From positions 172,775 to 236,774 of the forward strand of contig NZ_QLTK01000008.1 in assembly GCF_003269035.1 (NCBI RefSeq): 64,000 bases of DNA, in the 5' to 3' direction. The notes under the pieces were generated by a model. The model had not been told where the DNA came from and searched no databases. It saw nothing but the letters and a program-made list of their open reading frames with translations. The position numbers and the translations under genes are program-made. Origin of the DNA: Paraburkholderia bryophila (GTDB taxonomy: Bacteria; Pseudomonadota; Gammaproteobacteria; Burkholderiales; Burkholderiaceae). Shown here one piece after another: positions 1-8,961 of this stretch. How positions within the stretch are numbered: position 1 is the stretch's first letter; each line of letters starts with the position of its first letter.

Positions 1-883
1 GCGTGGGCAGTTCCCGTTCGACTTCCTGGCCGCCTTCCACCACGCGTAGCACGCCCGCTGTGTTACCGGCACCGAAGCCGTCGTCGCCGGGGCGCAGGCC
101 GGCCTTCAACTGATCTTCCTGGGTGTCGAGCCCGTACTTCACGTAGCTTCCGCGCGTGCCGTGAATGGCGAACCGCGGCGCAAGCAGCATGGTCAGCGCG
201 CTGGCGTGCAGTACCACCTCGAATTCGCCGTAGCCGAGTTGGATGTGCACGTAGTCCGGCGCGCTGGCTTCGTCGCGATGGGTGCGCACCGTCGCCGAGA
301 CGGTCTGCGGCGCGCCGAACAACGCCAACGCCTGGTCGATCAGATGCGGCCCCAGGTCGAACAGCAGGCCGCCGCCGCGCGATGCCTCTTCGCGCCAGCG
401 CTGCCGCACTTCCGGCCGGAAACGGTCGAAATGCGATTCGAATTGCGTGACGCGCCCCAAAGTCCCGTCGGCGAGCAGATCGCGCACGCTCAGAAAGTCG
501 CCGTCCCAGCGACGGTTGTGGAACGGCACGAACCGCTTGCCACGGGCCAGCGCGATGTTGGCGAGTGTATGCGCGTCGGCGGCAGTGAGCGTGACCGGTT
601 TGTCGACCACGACGTGCTTGCCGGCTTCCAGCGTGCGGCGCGCGAGTTCGAAGTGCGTGTCGTTGGGCGTCGCGATCACGACGCAGTCGATTTCCTCGAG
701 CGCGAGCAGCGCGTCGAGATCGGCCACCACTTTCGCGTGCGGATAGTCGGCGAGCGCCTGCTCGGGCCGGCCCGTCGCGATTGCCGCGACGCTCGCGCGC
801 CCGCAGTGATCGATCACCGGCGCATGAAAGGTGGCGCCAGCAAAACCGTAACCCATCAATCCAATTTTCAGCGATGCGGACAT
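1..883 (-). CDS. Gfo/Idh/MocA-family oxidoreductase (YdgJ-like), 3' end outside window
   Basis: Translation of the minus strand from the ATG at 883 gives an open frame that runs off the left edge. It opens with a Rossmann nucleotide-binding stretch (KIGLMGYGFAG), followed by a TPNDTHF segment and VVVDKPVT, the EKP-type motif that places NAD(P) and the catalytic lysine. Further on come HNRRWDGDFL and FESHFDRFRPEVR, which closely resemble E. coli YdgJ as I remember it. Family members are soluble NAD(P)-dependent sugar or polyol oxidoreductases; the substrate here is unknown. The gene is divergent from rep. At least 294 residues are visible of a usual 340-350. Confidence 0.88.
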   Translation of the reverse strand, partial: MSASLKIGLMGYGFAGATFHAPVIDHCGRASVAAIATGRPEQALADYPHAKVVADLDALLALEEIDCVVIATPNDTHFELARRTLEAGKHVVVDKPVTLTAADAHTLANIALARGKRFVPFHNRRWDGDFLSVRDLLADGTLGRVTQFESHFDRFRPEVRQRWREEASRGGGLLFDLGPHLIDQALALFGAPQTVSATVRTHRDEASAPDYVHIQLGYGEFEVVLHASALTMLLAPRFAIHGTRGSYVKYGLDTQEDQLKAGLRPGDDGFGAGNTAGVLRVVEGGQEVERELPT

Positions 884-1288
884 GCGTGTCTTCCTGCAAA
901 ACGGCGCGCCGCCTGGCCACCGCGGCGTCGGCGCGCAACCCCGTAATTGTGGCATGTTCGGGCGGTCGGCCGCGGGTGTGGCCGGCACGGATTGTCGGGG
1001 CCATGCGGCCGGATTGTCCGGTGTGCCTATAGGGCGAAATCAGCCGGCGCCGCCGCACGGGAGGTCGACGAGGGTCGTCGTCCGTCATATTCATCCGTGT
1101 TAACATCGCTCCTCTCGCGCGAACCCAAGCGGGCCGGAACACCCGGGCAGCACGCAGGGCAGGCGTTCCAACCGTCGGTGTCGCGCAGCAGGACCTTGGG
1201 CCTCCAGACCGCCGGCCGGCAATGCCGGGCCGCCGCGTCTTCCGCCGCCTTCAACCGCCGCCTTCAACGCATTACCCATCCACACACG
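884..1288. other. Intergenic region between divergent oxidoreductase and rep genes
   Basis: About 400 bp of high-GC sequence separate the two divergent genes. Long open frames cross it on both strands, including the 5' extension of the rep frame, but they show arginine-rich, low-complexity translations typical of non-coding high-GC DNA. I see no RNA gene or clear operator; promoters for both genes presumably lie here. Confidence 0.5.
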
Positions 1289-3379
1289 ATGTCCGCAGGC
1301 CTGAACCCCGCCCAAAATGAAGCGGTCCGTTATCTCGACGGCCCGTGTCTCGTGCTCGCCGGCGCCGGCAGCGGCAAGACGCGCGTGATCACGCAGAAAA
1401 TCGCGCACCTGATCGAGGCCAAGGGCTTCGAGCCGCGCCACATCGCCGCCGTTACCTTCACCAACAAGGCCGCGCTGGAAATGCGCGAGCGCGTGGGCAA
1501 GCTGCTCGAAGGCAAAACGCTCACCACGCCCGGCAAGGAAGGTCGCAAAGTGCCCGTCAACCAGTTGACGGTCTGCACCTTCCACTCGCTCGGTGTGCAG
1601 ATTTTGCGCCAGGAAGCGGAACACGTCGGCCTGAAGCCGCAGTTCTCGATCATGGATTCGGACGACTGCTTCGGCATGATCCAGGAGCAGGTCGGCTCGA
1701 CGGACAAGGGCTTTATCCGCAAGATCCAGTCGATCATCTCGCTGTGGAAGAACGGCATGATCATGCCGGAGCAGGCAATCGCGATCGCGGCGAACGAGGA
1801 CGAGCATCAGGCCGCGATCGTCTACCGCAACTACGTGGCGACGCTGCACGCATATCAGGCGGTCGACTTCGACGATCTGATCCGCCTGCCCGCCGAGCTG
1901 TTCGAGAAAAACGAGCAGGTGCGCGATCGCTGGCAGAACAAGCTGCGCTATCTGCTGATCGACGAGTATCAGGACACCAACGCGTGCCAGTACGAACTGG
2001 TCAAGCTGCTGGCCGGCAAGCGCGCGGCCTTCACGGCGGTGGGCGACGATGATCAGGCGATCTACGGCTGGCGCGGCGCGACGCTCGAAAATCTCGGCCA
2101 GCTCAGCAAGGATTTTCCGAAGCTGCACCTCATCAAGCTCGAGCAGAACTATCGTTCGACGGTGCGCATTCTGACCGCCGCGAACAACGTGATCGCGAAC
2201 AACCCGAAGCTGTTCGAGAAGAAATTGTGGTCCGAACACGGCATGGGCGACACGATCACCGTCACTGGTTGTAACGACGAAGAGCACGAGGCGGAGTCGG
2301 TCGTGTTCCGGCTGTCCGCGCACAAGTTCGAACGCCGCGCGAATTTCCGCGATTACGCGATTCTGTATCGCGGCAATTTTCAGGCGCGCATCTTTGAACA
2401 GGTGCTGCGCCGGGAACGGATTCCGTATGTGCTGTCGGGCGGCCAATCGTTTTTCGACAAGGCCGAGATCAAGGACATCTGCGCGTATCTGCGCCTGATC
2501 GCCAACGCGAACGACGACCCCGCGTTCATCCGCGCGATCACCACGCCGCGCCGTGGCGTCGGCAATACCACGCTCGAAGCGCTCGGCTCGTTTGCGGGCC
2601 AGGCGAAGGTGTCGTTGTTCGAGGCGGTGTATATGGGCGGCATCGAAGCGCGCCTGTCGCCGCGCCAGATCGAACCGATGCGCGTGTTCTGCGACTTCAT
2701 GCAGCGCCTCACCGATCGCGCGGAGAAAGACGCCGCCGGTCCGCTGCTCGATGAACTGATGGACGCGATCCACTACGAGGCCTATCTGTACGACGCGTTC
2801 GACGAACGTCAGGCGCAGTCCAAGTGGCAGAACGTGCTGGAGTTCATGGAATGGCTGAAGCGCAAGGGCACCAAGGCCGAACCCGAAGGCGCCGCGAATA
2901 GCGAGGCAACCGGCTACGACACCGCCGACGGTCTCGGCGACACCGGCAAGAACCTGCTCGGCCTGATCCAGACGGTCGCGCTGATGTCGATGCTCGAAGG
3001 CCGCGAGGAAGATCCGGACGCGGTGCGGTTGTCGACGGTGCATGCGTCGAAAGGGCTGGAGTATCCGCACGTGTTTCTGGTCGGCGTCGAGGAGGGCATC
3101 ATGCCGCATCGCGGTGGCCCCGACGACGAGCCGATCGACGACGCGCGCATCGAGGAGGAGCGTCGCCTGATGTACGTCGCGATTACGCGCGCGCAGCGCA
3201 GTCTGCATCTGAACTGGTGCAAGAAGCGCAAGCGCGCGAGAGAGACGGTGGTGTGCGAGCCGTCGCGGTTTATTCCCGAGATGCTGCTCGACGATGCGCC
3301 GCCGCCTACGGCGGATGAGGCGCCGATGTCGCCGAAAGACCGGCTGGCGAGTTTGAAGGCGTTGTTGCAGAAACCTTGA
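1289..3379 (+). CDS. rep: ATP-dependent DNA helicase Rep
   Basis: A 696-residue superfamily 1A helicase, close to the usual Rep length of about 670. Residues 24-32 form the Walker A motif (AGAGSGKTR), 225-230 the DEYQDT Walker B motif, and 251-264 motif III with the VGDDDQAIYGWRGA signature. Further downstream are QNYRS, VRLSTVHASKGLEY and the C-terminal motif VI (RLMYVAITRAQ). Rep translocates 3'-5' on single-stranded DNA and helps forks pass protein blocks. The open frame extends upstream to 947, but recognisable homology begins at MSAGLNPAQN, so the ATG at 1289 is chosen. It forms part of the core genome to the left of the tRNA-borne island. Confidence 0.95.
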   Translation: MSAGLNPAQNEAVRYLDGPCLVLAGAGSGKTRVITQKIAHLIEAKGFEPRHIAAVTFTNKAALEMRERVGKLLEGKTLTTPGKEGRKVPVNQLTVCTFHSLGVQILRQEAEHVGLKPQFSIMDSDDCFGMIQEQVGSTDKGFIRKIQSIISLWKNGMIMPEQAIAIAANEDEHQAAIVYRNYVATLHAYQAVDFDDLIRLPAELFEKNEQVRDRWQNKLRYLLIDEYQDTNACQYELVKLLAGKRAAFTAVGDDDQAIYGWRGATLENLGQLSKDFPKLHLIKLEQNYRSTVRILTAANNVIANNPKLFEKKLWSEHGMGDTITVTGCNDEEHEAESVVFRLSAHKFERRANFRDYAILYRGNFQARIFEQVLRRERIPYVLSGGQSFFDKAEIKDICAYLRLIANANDDPAFIRAITTPRRGVGNTTLEALGSFAGQAKVSLFEAVYMGGIEARLSPRQIEPMRVFCDFMQRLTDRAEKDAAGPLLDELMDAIHYEAYLYDAFDERQAQSKWQNVLEFMEWLKRKGTKAEPEGAANSEATGYDTADGLGDTGKNLLGLIQTVALMSMLEGREEDPDAVRLSTVHASKGLEYPHVFLVGVEEGIMPHRGGPDDEPIDDARIEEERRLMYVAITRAQRSLHLNWCKKRKRARETVVCEPSRFIPEMLLDDAPPPTADEAPMSPKDRLASLKALLQKP

Positions 3380-3551
3380 GTGGGTTGGGGCGGGTTTCGT
3401 GGCGTGGCGCGCCGTGTCGTGGCGCGGGCCGCGCGCAAAACCCCGCGAGCGGCAGGTGCTTCGGCGGTTTGTCGGCGTGCTCGGGCTAGAGTGACGCGGC
3501 CTGTCGACGGGGACCGTCGGCGGGCATCGACGTTCACTGGAGACCGCCCGC

Positions 3552-4130
3552 ATGACTTCGCTGCTACTCGCACCCTATCGCCGCGCGCTTGAAACCTACA
3601 TCGACGCGAAAGACCACACGCGGGCCGAGCGCATCGCCGAGGCCTTCGCTGCCGATGCCGTGCTCACCATGTCGCTCGCGACGTCGGCTATCGCGTTTCC
3701 GGCGCGTACCGTCGGCGCCGATGCAATCGCTAAAACGCTCGTCACCGATTTCGGCGCGCAGTACACGCGGTGCCGGACCTATTACGTCTGCGACGCGCTC
3801 GCCATGCAAGCCGGCGTGATCGATGCGCTGCCCTGGCTGGTGGTGATGCGCGAACCGGCGACGGGCGCATTACGCGTCGGTCACGGCGTATATCGGTGGA
3901 CGTTCGACGAGACACCGGTCGTCACGGGCTTTCATATTCATATCGCACGGATGGACGTCGTGCCCGATGCCGATGGCGCTTTGCTCGACGCGCTGCAAAC
4001 GGGGTTGGCGTATCCGTGGCTTACGCCGGCTGCTTTGCATGAGCATCTCGCCGCGCTGGCTGGCGACACGCCGGCGTTGGCGTTTGTCGAAGCATTCAGT
4101 CGGCCGGCGATTGCTCCGAGCGTCGACTAA
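3552..4130 (+). CDS. SnoaL/NTF2-like hypothetical protein
   Basis: A 192-residue protein with the compact alpha+beta cone pattern of the nuclear transport factor 2-like superfamily: an N-terminal helical stretch (RRALETYIDAKDHTRAERIAEAF), then FAADAVLTMS and a VTGFHIHIARMDVV strand region. Members include ketosteroid-isomerase-like enzymes and many small binding proteins, so no reaction can be named. The start ATG follows GGAG at a suitable distance. It lies 172 bp after rep and ends just before a strong terminator, so it is probably a separate transcription unit. Confidence 0.7.
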   Translation: MTSLLLAPYRRALETYIDAKDHTRAERIAEAFAADAVLTMSLATSAIAFPARTVGADAIAKTLVTDFGAQYTRCRTYYVCDALAMQAGVIDALPWLVVMREPATGALRVGHGVYRWTFDETPVVTGFHIHIARMDVVPDADGALLDALQTGLAYPWLTPAALHEHLAALAGDTPALAFVEAFSRPAIAPSVD

Positions 4131-4135
4131 TAAGC

Positions 4136-4177
4136 AAAAATCCCTGTCTCACGTTGCCGTGAGGCAGGGATTTTTTT
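4136..4177. terminator. Bidirectional rho-independent terminator
   Basis: A near-perfect inverted repeat (AAATCCCTGTCTCACG paired with CGTGAGGCAGGGATTT, four-base loop) is flanked by an A-run on the left and a T-run on the right. It sits between the convergent SnoaL-like and cytochrome genes and should stop transcription from both. Confidence 0.92.
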
Positions 4178-4223
4178 GTTGCGCAACAGCAACCGCCGCG
4201 GGTATTCGATATCCGTCGAGCGG

Positions 4224-5126
4224 TTACTTCACCGCGCTGACCATGTAATCCACGGCGGCCTTCACGTCCGCGTCCGAGGCGTTCGAGCCGCCTTTGGGCG
4301 GCATCGCGCCCTTGCCGTGCAGCGCGTAGTTGTAGACCGTGTCGATCGGGTCTTTCAGGCGCGGCGCCCAGGCGTCCTTATCGCCGAACTTCGGCGCGTT
4401 CAGCACGCCGGCTGCGTGGCAGGCCTGGCAGACTTGCGTGTACAGGGCCTTGCCCGCTTGCGAAGCATCCGCGCTTTGGGCGCCGGCTGCCGGCGCGGCG
4501 GCTTGCGGCACGCTCGCCATGGCGGCCATGGCCGCGGCGGCTTGTGCTGCGCCTGCGTCGGAGGCGCCGGCCGGCGCGGCTGCTGCCGTTGCGCCCGAGG
4601 CTGCTGTTGCCGGCGCACCCGCCGCCGGTTGTGCCGGTTCGGGGAAGCTCGCGCCGGAATTGTTCACCATATAGACCACGGCGCGGGCAATTTCGAAGTC
4701 GCTGTAGTCGTCCGGGCTGGTGCCGCCGCGTGGCGGCATCGCGCCTTTGCCGGCGAGCGCCGTATGCCACAGCGTGTCGAAGCCTTGCGCAATGCGCGGC
4801 GCCCAGTCGGCGGTATTGGTGAATTTCGGCGCGCCTGCCGCACCCGACGCGTGACACGCGGAGCAAACGGCTTTGTAGACCTCTTCGCCCGTTTTGTAGA
4901 CGCGCGGTGCATTGGCGTCGCGAATGTCGACCTGTGCGAACGGCTTGATGCGGGCGGTGACTTCGGCTTCGGAGAGAGAGTCGGTGCCGGCGCCGGTGCG
5001 TGTCGAATTATCGACGTACACGACCAGCAGAACGATGATGACGATCGGGACGGCAAAGCTGGCGATGATCGCGGCGATGAGCTGTCCTGGGGTTTTGATC
5101 GGGGCTCCGTGTGGTGCTTCGCTCAT
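4224..5126 (-). CDS. Membrane-anchored diheme cytochrome c5-type protein
   Basis: A 300-residue protein with an N-terminal transmembrane segment (about residues 13-37) acting as an uncleaved anchor, followed by two class I cytochrome c domains. CSACH (88-92) and CQACH (233-237) are the heme attachment sites, and each domain ends in a GKGAMPP motif whose methionine (about 130 and 275) is the likely distal ligand. The two domains are joined by an Ala/Pro/Gly-rich linker (about 160-220). The frame extends 23 residues upstream, but the ATG at 5126 has a GGAG ribosome site and begins the expected short cytoplasmic tail. The role is probably periplasmic electron transfer to an oxidase. Confidence 0.92.
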   Translation of the reverse strand: MSEAPHGAPIKTPGQLIAAIIASFAVPIVIIVLLVVYVDNSTRTGAGTDSLSEAEVTARIKPFAQVDIRDANAPRVYKTGEEVYKAVCSACHASGAAGAPKFTNTADWAPRIAQGFDTLWHTALAGKGAMPPRGGTSPDDYSDFEIARAVVYMVNNSGASFPEPAQPAAGAPATAASGATAAAAPAGASDAGAAQAAAAMAAMASVPQAAAPAAGAQSADASQAGKALYTQVCQACHAAGVLNAPKFGDKDAWAPRLKDPIDTVYNYALHGKGAMPPKGGSNASDADVKAAVDYMVSAVK

Positions 5127-5400
5127 GCTTGTCTCGTCTCCGTGGGTATGTGAGCGGTACAGCGTGACGGCAACTTCTTGTTCTATATCAGCCACGGACG
5201 ATTATAGACGCAAGCTTTCGACGACGGCGAGGGGCGCGGTGGGGTGTTCAGCAGGCGTTTACCCGCATCGGCGGCGGTGCGCCGAGGCCGTCCGATAGGG
5301 CTATCGAGGCCGTCCGGTGGACGCTTGAGCCGAAACCGGGTATTCTCTCGGTCTCGCTTTGGCGTCGCCTCCGCTCTGGTTGCCGCGCTTTTGTGTTGAA

Positions 5401-5476
5401 GCGCCCGTAGCTCAATGGATAGAGTACTGCCCTCCGAAGGCAGGGGTTGCTGGTTCGATCCCAGCCGGGCGCACCA
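5401..5476 (+). tRNA. tRNA-Arg (anticodon CCG)
   Basis: A full cloverleaf can be drawn: acceptor GCGCCCG paired with CGGGCGC, D arm GCTC...GAGT, anticodon stem CTGCC/GGCAG enclosing CTCCGAA with anticodon CCG, T arm GCTGG-TTCGATC-CCAGC, and an encoded ACCA end. Its 3' half serves as the left attachment site of the island that follows. Confidence 0.97.
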
Positions 5477-5477
5477 A
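5432..5477 (+). repeat. Left attachment site (attL) within tRNA-Arg
   Basis: This 46-bp stretch from the anticodon loop to one base past the CCA end recurs identically at 19572-19617. The tRNA gene remains intact on this side, as expected for integration into a tRNA 3' end. Confidence 0.93.
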
Positions 5478-5550
5478 TCCTGACAAGGGTTTCAGCGGTT
5501 TCTCCGCTGCGTCGTTTCCTCCCAGTACAGTGAAAATACAGTCAGACCCG

Positions 5551-6627
5551 TCAGCCGGACACGGCTTGCAGGTCCGCGACCTGCGTGTGCGGCTGCACCC
5601 AGCGCGCCAGGTGATCGGCCGACAGGTGTGCGTAGCGTTGCACCATCTCCAGCGTCTCCCATCCTCCCAGCTCCTTCAGCACCTGTAACGGCGTGCCGCG
5701 CTGCACATGCCAGCTCGCCCACGTATGGCGCAGATCGTGCCAGCGGAAATCGCGGATGCCGGCCCGTTTGCACGCTTCCCGCCACGCGGCCGTCACCGTC
5801 TGGTAGACCGGCTGGCCGTGGTACACGAACACGCTTTCGACGTAGTCCGGCTTGCGCTTCGTCGCGCGTTGCCGCCGTAGCACGGCGATTGCTGTGTCCG
5901 ACAGCGGCACCGTGATCGCCTTGCGGGCCTTCGCCTGGTCCGGATGAATCCACGCGACCCGCCGCACCAGATCGACCTGTGACCATTGCAGCCCCGTCAC
6001 GTTCGAGCGGCGCAGCCCGGTTTCGAGGCTGAACCGCGCCATGTCGGCCAGGTGCGCCGGCAGCTCGGCCAGCAGCCGTTCCGCTTCCGCCAGCGTCAGC
6101 CAGCGTATCCGGCGCGACACGATCTTCGTCTTCTTCGTCCTCGGCACCCGGTCGATCCACTCCCATTCGAGCGCCGCGTTCAGGACGGCCTTGAGCACAC
6201 CCGTCACGCGATTGACCGTACCCGCACTGACGTTGCGCCCCAGCTTCTTCGGGCCGTGGCGCGTCCGGATGATCCGGGGCTCCATCCGCTTGATGTGCGC
6301 AATAGCGTCAATCCGGTTTCGGTCGATATCCACCAGCTGGACACCGGACAGATGCTGGTCGAGCCATCGCAGGTGAGTCTTGCTGGTTTCAAGGCTGGCG
6401 ATACCGTCGCGTTCGGCCACATAGCGGACGACCGCATCGTTCCAGGTGTAGCGCGGCTTGTGACCGAGCCTGGCCTGGTTCCACAGATCCACTTTCAGGC
6501 GGTCGTAGAACTCCTGCGCCTGCTCCCGGTTGCTGGTGCCAGTGCTGCCTTGTAGGACTGGACCGCCATCCGGCGGGGAAAGCCGGTAATACCAGTTGGG
6601 ACTTCTACTTCGTTTATAGAGCGACAT
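5551..6627 (-). CDS. Tyrosine recombinase / phage-type integrase
   Basis: A 358-residue site-specific recombinase. An N-terminal SAM-like core-binding region (about 55-160) precedes the catalytic domain. The catalytic set is visible: Arg206 in TGLRRSNV, Lys236 in the beta-hairpin, HDLRH with His297 and Arg300, GGW at 321-323, and the nucleophile Tyr332 in VQRYAHLS. The open frame extends to 6879, but the ATG at 6627 begins the recognisable protein. It points toward the tRNA gene and should act on the 46-bp attachment sites. Its 5' end overlaps the upstream helix-turn-helix gene by 133 bp in another frame. Confidence 0.95.
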   Translation of the reverse strand: MSLYKRSRSPNWYYRLSPPDGGPVLQGSTGTSNREQAQEFYDRLKVDLWNQARLGHKPRYTWNDAVVRYVAERDGIASLETSKTHLRWLDQHLSGVQLVDIDRNRIDAIAHIKRMEPRIIRTRHGPKKLGRNVSAGTVNRVTGVLKAVLNAALEWEWIDRVPRTKKTKIVSRRIRWLTLAEAERLLAELPAHLADMARFSLETGLRRSNVTGLQWSQVDLVRRVAWIHPDQAKARKAITVPLSDTAIAVLRRQRATKRKPDYVESVFVYHGQPVYQTVTAAWREACKRAGIRDFRWHDLRHTWASWHVQRGTPLQVLKELGGWETLEMVQRYAHLSADHLARWVQPHTQVADLQAVSG

Positions 6628-6827
6628 TTTTCCGACTCCTGTTGATCGCCCTGCACAACTCGCGGGATCCATTCTCCGGCGAGGTAGCGTTGCAGGGCAA
6701 CCTCTGAAAACATCCAGCGTTTGCCGACCTTGCGGCCCGGCAGCGCGCCGGCCTTCGCCTTCAGGCGCACCGTTTCCGGGTGCGCGCCGAGGATCGCCGC
6801 GGCCTCGATGAGATCGACGGTTCTCAT
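6495..6827 (-). CDS. Helix-turn-helix DNA-binding protein (excisionase/MerR-like)
   Basis: A 110-residue protein whose first 55 residues carry a winged-helix HTH_17-type domain: TVDLIEAAAILGAHPETVRL as recognition region, then KVGKRWMFSEVALQRYLAG. Such domains occur in excisionases and small regulators next to integrases. The C-terminal half overlaps the integrase start out of frame and has no recognisable domain, so that part may be unstructured or reflect overlapping coding. Its start codon overlaps the stop of the preceding 32-residue ORF (ATGA). Excisionase function is inferred from position only. Confidence 0.75.
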   Translation of the reverse strand: MRTVDLIEAAAILGAHPETVRLKAKAGALPGRKVGKRWMFSEVALQRYLAGEWIPRVVQGDQQESEKCRSINEVEVPTGITGFPRRMAVQSYKAALAPATGSRRRSSTTA

Positions 6828-6922
6828 CGGCCCTCCTTGCGGCCGGCGCGACGGCGCGGCGCACGCAACCGCGCCGCACGCAGCCGCGCCGGTGAGCGGG
6901 TGGTTTTAGTCATGCGTGACAT
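6824..6922 (-). CDS. Small highly basic hypothetical protein
   Basis: A 32-residue ORF, rich in arginine and alanine (about ten Arg), starts at 6922 and ends in a TGA that overlaps the next ATG. The four-base overlap inside an otherwise tightly packed leftward operon suggests translation, possibly only as a coupling leader. No family is recognisable. The arginine-rich composition is also what random high-GC DNA gives, so confidence is low. Confidence 0.35.
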   Translation of the reverse strand: MSRMTKTTRSPARLRAARLRAPRRRAGRKEGR

Positions 6923-7001
6923 AAGAGCCCCGTTATTGATCGGTGGCCGCGAATCCTGACTGCCTGATGGGTTTCGCGGCCGTTTTCGCGGCCGGCGCGT
7001 C

Positions 7002-7616
7002 TCAGGCGCCCGCCAGATCGAGACTGATCGGCTGGTATTCGCCCGTCGTTTCGCTGCGCTCGTAGAGCCGCACATACGGCCGGCTGTCGGTCACGCGAAC
7101 GCTGTCGGCGATCGCCTGCATCGCCAGCTTCCATTGGGGATGCTCGATTGACCGCCGGCGCAGGGCCAGAATCCGCGCGGTGCTGACCTTGCCTTCCTTG
7201 TCCACCTGGAACGCCTCGGCGATCAGTACCTTGATCTCGTCGCGGCTGCCCTGCGTCCATTCAAGGATGCACGCGTCGATCAGCTCCCGCGCGGCCTGCA
7301 AACGCTCGTCGAACTGGATGTATTCGGCAATCTGCCGCACGACCTTGTAGCGGCCGTCGAACGTGATCAGGCTGATATTGCCCTTGGTCCCGCCGACCTT
7401 CAGTCCGTACGCTTCATGACTGGTTTCGACGAATGCGGCGATATCCGCGAAGGCCCGCGCCTTGAACTCCGCCAGCTGACGATGCAGCAGTCTTGCGTCA
7501 TCGATCAGTCCGTGGATGGTCTGGTCGCGTAGCCTGTCGATCGGTTTGACCATCGACGCCGGCACGAGGCGGCCGCGCGCGTCGGGCACATAGCCCGCCG
7601 GAATGGTGCTGTTCAT
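7002..7616 (-). CDS. DUF3164 family protein (Mu-like phage protein)
   Basis: A 204-residue protein that I recognise as DUF3164. It opens IPAGYVPDARGRLVP, continues with RAFADIAAFVETS and GGTKGNISLITFDGRYKV, and ends RPYVRLYERSETTGEYQPI. The family is found in Mu-like phages and satellites, usually near replication or transposition genes; its biochemical role is not known to me. Length matches the family (about 200). The ATG at 7616 overlaps the upstream gene by four bases, so the two are probably co-translated. It lies within the leftward replication operon of the island. Confidence 0.88.
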   Translation of the reverse strand: MNSTIPAGYVPDARGRLVPASMVKPIDRLRDQTIHGLIDDARLLHRQLAEFKARAFADIAAFVETSHEAYGLKVGGTKGNISLITFDGRYKVVRQIAEYIQFDERLQAARELIDACILEWTQGSRDEIKVLIAEAFQVDKEGKVSTARILALRRRSIEHPQWKLAMQAIADSVRVTDSRPYVRLYERSETTGEYQPISLDLAGA

Positions 7617-8410
7617 GGCGTCTCCTGGGCGGTGGCCGGCTTCAGCGCGCGCTCGCAGATGCCGCGCAGCGCCCGGTCGGCGAGCGCACTGGTCAACCGG
7701 CGATGACGCAGCATGCCGGCGACCGTCGCGTCCCCGTCCAGCAGACGGCGGATCAGCACGGCCAGCCCCGGGGGCACACGACCGCCACGTGTGAGCGCAT
7801 GCACGTCCGCCTGCGTCAGCATGCCCCGGTGCAGTGCCGCCAGTTCGAGGGCTTCGGGAGACTGGTCCGGCGCACCCGGCATGGCGTCCAGTGCCTGCCG
7901 GAGGATCGCGTAGCCGCCGACGCTGACCGCCTGCTCCAGCACCGCACTGAAACGTGCCAGGACGCCGTACGCCACGTCCTCAGCCCGCGCTTTCTGCACC
8001 GCTGCGGCGGTTTCATTCACCCTGTCGATGGCGTGACTCGCGGCAAGACACTGCTCCACGAGACCGCGCTCGACCGGCTCCAGCATCGCGCGCAGAACCC
8101 GTAACCGGTCCTCGGCCTGCCGTTTGGCCGATAGCAGATCTTCGAGTTTGCGGAAGGTTTCGTCGCTACCGTCGCTGGCCCCCGTGCGGAACTGCGCGTC
8201 TGAATCCCGTACCACCCGTTCCTGTTCTTCGATCTGCGCATACAGGGTGTCGAGCCGGGCTTCGGCATCGATGAAGACCTTGTAGGGACCGGACTCGCGC
8301 TCACGCAGTGCGTCCTCGTGCTGCTCAACGGCTTCGATGTGGGCCGCGTGCGCGTCACGCGCTTTTTCCTCGAAGTGTGCCGCGTTGCTGTTTGCTTCAG
8401 TGTTTGACAT
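7613..8410 (-). CDS. Hypothetical coiled-coil protein of the island
   Basis: A 265-residue protein of no recognised family. The first half is charged and heptad-rich (HFEEKARDAHAAHIEAVEQH, then two further helical stretches up to about residue 140), suggesting a long coiled coil. The second half is alanine/leucine-rich. The open frame reaches 8437, but the ATG at 8410 has a GGAG ribosome site eight bases upstream and is preferred. It is coupled to the DUF3164 gene by a four-base overlap. A structural or DNA-associated role is possible but unsupported. Confidence 0.6.
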   Translation of the reverse strand: MSNTEANSNAAHFEEKARDAHAAHIEAVEQHEDALRERESGPYKVFIDAEARLDTLYAQIEEQERVVRDSDAQFRTGASDGSDETFRKLEDLLSAKRQAEDRLRVLRAMLEPVERGLVEQCLAASHAIDRVNETAAAVQKARAEDVAYGVLARFSAVLEQAVSVGGYAILRQALDAMPGAPDQSPEALELAALHRGMLTQADVHALTRGGRVPPGLAVLIRRLLDGDATVAGMLRHRRLTSALADRALRGICERALKPATAQETP

Positions 8411-8518
8411 TACATTCTCCATTTCAAAAGGTTGCATCGTTACTTCTGTCTGCTGGCCAGGCGATCGACGGCGCGCCGACAGCGCGCGTGTTTCGCCGGC
8501 CAGACCCGTTCCAGACCG

Positions 8519-8860
8519 TCATGCCTGCGGCTGTGGTCGCTGCGCGCGCAGCATCCACAGGCGACGTGCTATCGCGGCGCGCCGTGGCCGTTTCTCCCGT
8601 AGCTCGACAAACCGTTGCGCCTCCGCGAACCAGGCGTCCTTCGCGGTCATCGCTTCCGTCCAGGCGGTCCGCTCCTGGTCCCGCGCCTGCTGGACCCCGG
8701 TTGCGGCGCGCACGATGGCCGTTGCATCGACCAGCCCGCGCCGGTACAGGTCGAGCGATTCGCGGTGCAGCAGCTCGCACAGTTCGACCTGCCGGGTCGC
8801 GTTGCCCCATCGGATGACCGCGTTTTCGGTGTGCTGCCTGAGCTGAAATTTTTTCGACAT
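8519..8860 (-). CDS. Hypothetical protein
   Basis: A 113-residue, mostly helical protein (QHTENAVIRWGNATRQVELC; RESLDLYRRGLVDATAIVRA) with no recognised domain. It lies between the primase-helicase and the coiled-coil protein in the same leftward operon, with a 109-bp gap to the next gene. Frame composition and strand agree with its neighbours, which is the main support for it being real. Confidence 0.55.
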   Translation of the reverse strand: MSKKFQLRQHTENAVIRWGNATRQVELCELLHRESLDLYRRGLVDATAIVRAATGVQQARDQERTAWTEAMTAKDAWFAEAQRFVELREKRPRRAAIARRLWMLRAQRPQPQA

Positions 8861-8961
8861 AGCAATTTCCCGCTACGTTAGTAGTACAAACTGAATTTAT
8901 TGTCTGTCCATCCGCGAGAGCAGGATGGACTACCGTGTTGTGCTGACGCCGTGACGGGCGA

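Noticed and set aside
63..1142. 359-codon minus-strand frame across the start of the window
   Set aside because: It is arginine-rich shadow sequence; the true gene on that strand is the Gfo/Idh/MocA frame, whose start at 883 and motifs are clear.
1100..3553. 817-codon frame antisense to rep
   Set aside because: Composition is a mirror of the rep gene with no domain of its own; typical antisense open frame in high-GC DNA.
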